64,000 bases of DNA from Enterococcus cecorum (GTDB lineage Bacteria; Bacillota; Bacilli; Lactobacillales; Enterococcaceae). A model generated the notes under the pieces. It was not told the origin of the DNA. It did no database searches and saw nothing but the letters and a program-made list of their open reading frames with translations. The stretch is taken from NCBI RefSeq assembly GCF_023221775.1, contig NZ_JAKUDS010000010.1, positions 1 to 64,000 of the forward strand. Reading direction: 5' to 3'. How positions within the stretch are numbered: position 1 is the first letter of the stretch; the number at the start of each line of letters is the position of its first letter. Positions 60,573 through 64,000 of the stretch are shown piece by piece. The translations under genes and the position numbers were made by a program.

Positions 60573-61388
60573 TTAAGAATGAGACTTCGACCACTCTTTG
60601 ATAAAGGAAAGCATTTCTAAAATAATTGGTTGTGCCAGATGTTCTCTCTCTACTAAATAAAAATGACGTAAATATTCTTCTGATATAGTTTGGTAAGGCA
60701 AGCCTTTCACTGCACGTTTAGATAAAATAGTTTGCCCAAAACCTAATTTAAGCATTTCAACAATTAACTCATTGTTTTGAATTTCGATAATTTTACTATC
60801 GATGTTATTCTCTTCCATATAACGCTTCGTATAATGGAAGACCCCTGAAGTTCCCTCTCTAAGTAACCACGGCTGATCGTTTTGACCTACATAAACCAGC
60901 TCATCTAGCATTAAAGCGGTCCTTTTTACTGAACCTGTAGCTAGCGGCTTTTCAATGAATCCAAATTCTATTTCGTGGCTTTGAATGGCTGTAAAAACTT
61001 CATAAGAATTAAGCATCTGAACAGAGAATTGCACTTGCGGAAATTTTTGTTCTAAATCAATTAATAATTGCGGTAAAACATAAATCGCAAAAGTATGAGA
61101 AGCAGCCAATTTACAACGGATTTTCTTGGTATCTTTGTGGTGCATCTTATATTTGATTTCTTGCCAGTCTTCTAATAAATTCAATGTATCTTTGTATAGC
61201 GTATCAGCTTGGGGAGTGGCCATCACTTCTTGGCGACCATTTCGAATAAAGAGTGCTACTTGTAAATCTGCCTCTAATTGTTTGATTTGATTAGATACAG
61301 CAGGTTGTGAGATAAATAATTTCTCGCTCGCTTTTGAGAAGTTACGTGTTTCATAGACAATTTTAAACGTCTCTAATAATTTAAACAT
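60573..61388 (-). CDS. LysR-family regulator, likely controlling the YeiH gene
   Basis: A 271-residue LysR regulator. The HTH is MFKLLETFKIVYETRNFSKA, then LFISQPAVSNQIKQLEADL. The effector domain starts near residue 90. It is divergent from a YeiH-type transporter gene, a common pairing in which the regulator belongs to the CysL/YeiE group. The shared 242-bp intergenic region should hold its binding site. No cysteine or sulfur gene is beside it. Confidence 0.9.
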   Translation of the reverse strand: MFKLLETFKIVYETRNFSKASEKLFISQPAVSNQIKQLEADLQVALFIRNGRQEVMATPQADTLYKDTLNLLEDWQEIKYKMHHKDTKKIRCKLAASHTFAIYVLPQLLIDLEQKFPQVQFSVQMLNSYEVFTAIQSHEIEFGFIEKPLATGSVKRTALMLDELVYVGQNDQPWLLREGTSGVFHYTKRYMEENNIDSKIIEIQNNELIVEMLKLGFGQTILSKRAVKGLPYQTISEEYLRHFYLVEREHLAQPIILEMLSFIKEWSKSHS

Positions 61389-61630
61389 TCGTAATCCCTT
61401 CCATAAATATTTTTTATACTTACTATAATAGCATTATTCACAGTAATTAGAAAAGTTCCTATATAATAAAAAGCGTAACAGAATATTAGAAATCGACAAG
61501 TACCCAAAATACAATCACGTACGATCCTTCCCATTTTTCATTCTTTCAAAAAGGGCTTGTTTGATTTCTATTATTCTAAAAATAAAGCACTCATTTTTTA
61601 ACAACTTTATCTATATAAGGAGGAGATTTT

Positions 61631-62632
61631 TTGGTTGAAAAAATAAAACCAATCTTACCCGGTTTAGGACTTTCAGTGGCCGTGGCAGCTATTAGTAAAG
61701 CACTAGCCCTATTGTTTCCTGAATTAGGGGGGGCAACCATTGCAATTTTATTAGGGATTGTGTTAGGAAATACGATCTTTAGACAAGAATACTTGGCCAA
61801 AGGAACCAAATTTTCTGAAAGCAGGCTATTAGAATATTCTATCGTGCTTTTAGGATTTACCGTAACTTTTCAAACAATTGGCCAAATGGGTATCAAAGGA
61901 ATCGTCTTTATCCTTATCCTAATGAGTATTACCATTGTGGGAGCATATTTACTTGGAAAAAAACTTGGCTTCAATGATGAAATGAGCTTGATGATGAGTG
62001 GTGGGAATGCCGTCTGTGGTTCATCGGCTATCGGAGCCATCGCACCAAGCATCCATGCCAAAGATGAAGAAAAAGGTCAAATCATTACCTTGGTTAACTT
62101 ACTCGGTACAGTAATGATGCTTACCCTACCATTTTTAGGAATGGCCTTATTCGGTGATCAAGTCTTAACTAAAAGTGCTCTGCTTGGTGGGACTTTACAA
62201 TCAGTCGGACAAGTTGTGGCAGGTGCTTCTTTAGACAGTCCAGCCGTAGTCCAATTTTCGATGCTCTTTAAGATTATGCGTATCATCATGTTAGTTGTGG
62301 TGGTACTAGCTTTCGAGAAGTTTATTTTAACGAAAAAAGCCCATCTTAAAGGCGCTAAAGCAAGTAAAAAGAAATTACCAATCCCATGGTATGTCTTAGG
62401 ATTTTTGATTGCTTGTATTTTAAATAGTACTTTTGATTTACCACAATTCTTTGATCATGGTGCCCATTTTGCCAGCACTTGGTTTGAAACAACTGCCCTA
62501 GCTGCCATTGGATTAAGATTAGACTTCAAGAAATTCTTAAAAGAAGGCCCACGTTTCCTACTTTATGGCTTAGGCGTTGGTACTTTACAAACTATCGCAG
62601 CAGTTTGTCTAATTTTCTTACTGCATATTTAA
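61631..62632 (+). CDS. YeiH-family putative sulfate/sulfonate exporter
   Basis: A 333-residue membrane protein with about ten helices. [40 protein letters not shown] and the block [20 protein letters not shown] mark the YeiH family (UPF0324). Its physiological substrate is not established; sulfate efflux has been proposed. The start is a TTG behind AAGGAGGAG. It is divergent from a LysR gene and followed by a terminator. Confidence 0.88.
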   Translation: MVEKIKPILPGLGLSVAVAAISKALALLFPELGGATIAILLGIVLGNTIFRQEYLAKGTKFSESRLLEYSIVLLGFTVTFQTIGQMGIKGIVFILILMSITIVGAYLLGKKLGFNDEMSLMMSGGNAVCGSSAIGAIAPSIHAKDEEKGQIITLVNLLGTVMMLTLPFLGMALFGDQVLTKSALLGGTLQSVGQVVAGASLDSPAVVQFSMLFKIMRIIMLVVVVLAFEKFILTKKAHLKGAKASKKKLPIPWYVLGFLIACILNSTFDLPQFFDHGAHFASTWFETTALAAIGLRLDFKKFLKEGPRFLLYGLGVGTLQTIAAVCLIFLLHI

Positions 62633-62639
62633 GCAAACG

Positions 62640-62671
62640 AACGATTCAGTTATTACTGGGTCGTTTTTTAT
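62640..62671 (+). terminator. Terminator of the YeiH gene
   Basis: The arms AACGATTCAGT and ACTGGGTCGTT pair with two G-U wobbles around a TATT loop and are followed by six T. It starts 8 bp after the stop codon. Confidence 0.75.
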
Positions 62672-62765
62672 TTTGTAAATGTTTCTTTATTTCTCAAAAA
62701 ATCAACTGAAATAGAACCGTTCCCGTGATTAATGAATCTACTTTAGTTATGAAACCTCTTGTGAA

Positions 62766-62794
62766 TTGAAATCGAAAAAAAATAGCTATATAAT
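62766..62794 (+). promoter_or_regulatory. Sigma-A promoter of the phospholipase C family gene
   Basis: TTGAAA (62766-62771) and TATAAT (62789-62794) are separated by 17 bp and lie 46 bp before the ATG. This is a near-consensus promoter. Confidence 0.75.
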
Positions 62795-62839
62795 TTACTT
62801 AAAAGCATTTGAATTATTTTAATTAAGGAGGAGACATTT

Positions 62840-63640
62840 ATGCCTACTACCTACGCACATTTGAGATTTGGAAAAGAAGTATTACCTTTACTGCCTAAGG
62901 ATTTACAAGCAGAAATCAAACAACATTTACCTTTATTTTTAACTGGCCAACATGGACCAGACATTCTGTTTTATTACCGTCCTTACCATAAAAATGCGTT
63001 AAGTGCTTATGGCAGCGAATTGCATAATGAAACAGGTCGTCAAGTATTCCAGAGATTCCGCCGTTACTTAAAGATGCAACCAGGTGATAATACTGCCTTA
63101 AAAGTTTATATTTTAGGATTTTTATGTCATTATTGCTTGGATAAATACTGTCATCCATATGTCTATAAAGTCCAAGATACTGGCTTTTCACATGCAGAAA
63201 TCGAAGCTGAATTTGACCGTATGTTATTAATTAAAGACGGGTTTGATCCACTTAGCCATCGTTTGAGTAGTCATATCTGCACAGACGATGAAGATGTGGC
63301 AGTTATTAGCAAGTGCTTCCCGCAATTTAGTCAAGCACAAATCAAAGAAACCTTAGTGACCATGCGTGCCTTTTTAGATGTTATTGTCGCACCGGGTAAT
63401 TTCAAACGCGGCTTAGTGAAGGGAATCTTTTTAATTAGCGGAAATTACGCTACAAGAAGCAAGTTAATTATCAATAAACAACCAAATCCAAAACTAGCTG
63501 CTTCAAATGAAGAGTTATACCGCCGTTACAAGATGGCTGTGGCTAATGCAGTAGATATGTTAACTGATTTTAATCGTCAACTTTCAAAACCAAATATGAC
63601 TTTTAATAGCGATTATGCACCGACATTTGAAAGAGAATAG
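62840..63640 (+). CDS. Zinc-dependent phospholipase C family protein, cytoplasmic form
   Basis: A 266-residue protein of the zinc-dependent PLC/S1-P1-like family (PF00882). It starts MPTTYAHLRFGKEVLPLL, and possible metal ligands are His 6, GQHGPDILFYY, SELHNETGRQVF, FLCHYCLDKYCHPYVY and FSHAEIEAEFD. There is no signal peptide, unlike secreted toxin-type enzymes, so it is a cytoplasmic relative with unknown substrate. AAGGAGGAG precedes the ATG. The next gene, an MFS transporter, starts 8 bp after the stop codon, so they form one operon. Confidence 0.82.
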   Translation: MPTTYAHLRFGKEVLPLLPKDLQAEIKQHLPLFLTGQHGPDILFYYRPYHKNALSAYGSELHNETGRQVFQRFRRYLKMQPGDNTALKVYILGFLCHYCLDKYCHPYVYKVQDTGFSHAEIEAEFDRMLLIKDGFDPLSHRLSSHICTDDEDVAVISKCFPQFSQAQIKETLVTMRAFLDVIVAPGNFKRGLVKGIFLISGNYATRSKLIINKQPNPKLAASNEELYRRYKMAVANAVDMLTDFNRQLSKPNMTFNSDYAPTFERE

Positions 63641-63648
63641 GGGAAAAT

Positions 63649-64000
63649 ATGCAAAAACTATTAAAACAGAAAGTCACTAAAAATGAACGTGACTGGATAT
63701 TATATGATGTGGGAAATTCTGGTTATAGCTTGATGTTGGCTACGATATTACCGATATATTTCAATCATCTCGCCCAACAAGAACACCTATCTTCAGCTCA
63801 GTACTTAGCTTATTGGGGTTATGCTACAAGCTTGATTACCCTTTTTGTTGGGTTTATTGGTCCGATTTTTGGGAGTATTGCTGACTTTCAAGGGATGAAG
63901 AAAAAACTCTTCATACTGTTTTTGACTATTGGAATTGTAGGCTGTTACGCCTTAAATTTAGCGCATAGTTGGTGGCTGCTTTTAGTTGTATACGTCATTA
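63649..64000 (+). CDS. MFS transporter, Atg22/UMF1-like (partial, cut by window edge)
   Basis: The first 117 codons of a polytopic protein, opening MQKLLKQKVTKNERDWILYD and continuing VGNSGYSLMLATILPIYFN. The WxLYDxGNSxY motif at helix 1 is typical of the Atg22-like/UMF1 group of MFS transporters. Three hydrophobic helices are visible before the edge. AGGGG stands 5 nt before the ATG, and the gene follows the phospholipase C family gene by 8 bp. The substrate is unknown. Confidence 0.82.
   Translation, partial: MQKLLKQKVTKNERDWILYDVGNSGYSLMLATILPIYFNHLAQQEHLSSAQYLAYWGYATSLITLFVGFIGPIFGSIADFQGMKKKLFILFLTIGIVGCYALNLAHSWWLLLVVYVI

Overview
The window looks like chromosome of a low-GC Gram-positive of the order Lactobacillales, most likely an enterococcus. 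The main reasons are a complete Ntp-type sodium V-ATPase operon whose subunits closely match those of Enterococcus hirae, the linked K+ transporter gene ntpJ, a sigma-54-dependent mannose-family PTS with a LevR-type activator, and a set of Lactobacillales housekeeping genes (DUF1033, DUF1831, a second prs gene, mnmA, xpaC-telA). The species cannot be named from the sequence alone. No rRNA, tRNA, CRISPR array, prophage or transposase gene was seen.

Layout. 1-10.5 kb (all minus strand): topB, a DUF1033 gene, mnmA, an orphan AbiEi-like antitoxin gene framed by a 52-bp direct repeat, DUF1831, a cysteine desulfurase, a divergent PRPP synthase paralogue, then a salvage group (C39-like protease, nicotinamidase-like hydrolase, MTA/SAH nucleosidase, a small membrane protein, a Nudix hydrolase). 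10.7-18.4 kb: xpaC-telA, two amino-acid permeases, a 185-bp inverted-repeat element, a Gfo/Idh/MocA oxidoreductase and a nucleoside transporter. 18.5-21.7 kb: treB and divergent treR, without a trehalose-6-phosphate hydrolase nearby.

21.9-40.4 kb is the most interesting part: a locus for taking up and digesting high-mannose N-glycans inside the cell. It codes for GH1, GH20, GH38, GH125 and GH92 glycosidases, a ROK sugar kinase, a YesMN-type two-component system with a DUF624 protein, a substrate-binding lipoprotein with two LplB/LplC-type permeases, and a GntR/LacI chimeric regulator. A 16-bp palindrome in the divergent control region recurs, in altered form, next to GH125 and in a 19-bp perfect inverted repeat before the transporter genes. 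It is a good candidate operator joining the two halves.

40.6-56.5 kb: ntpJ, then a levR-type activator and a four-gene mannose-family PTS with a perfect -24/-12 promoter, then ntpFIKECGABD. The PTS block lies between ntpD and ntpJ, which are neighbours in E. hirae, and no ntpH is seen. A palindromic repeat of the same kind as two tandem units behind mnmA sits between ntpG and ntpA. The operon has a leader of about 340 nt that can encode a 49-residue peptide.

56.7-64 kb: an L-rhamnose mutarotase and a GH105 unsaturated glucuronyl hydrolase, an Lrp/AsnC regulator, a DltD protein without dltABC, a LysR/YeiH pair, a zinc-dependent phospholipase C family protein and the start of an Atg22-like MFS transporter cut by the window edge.
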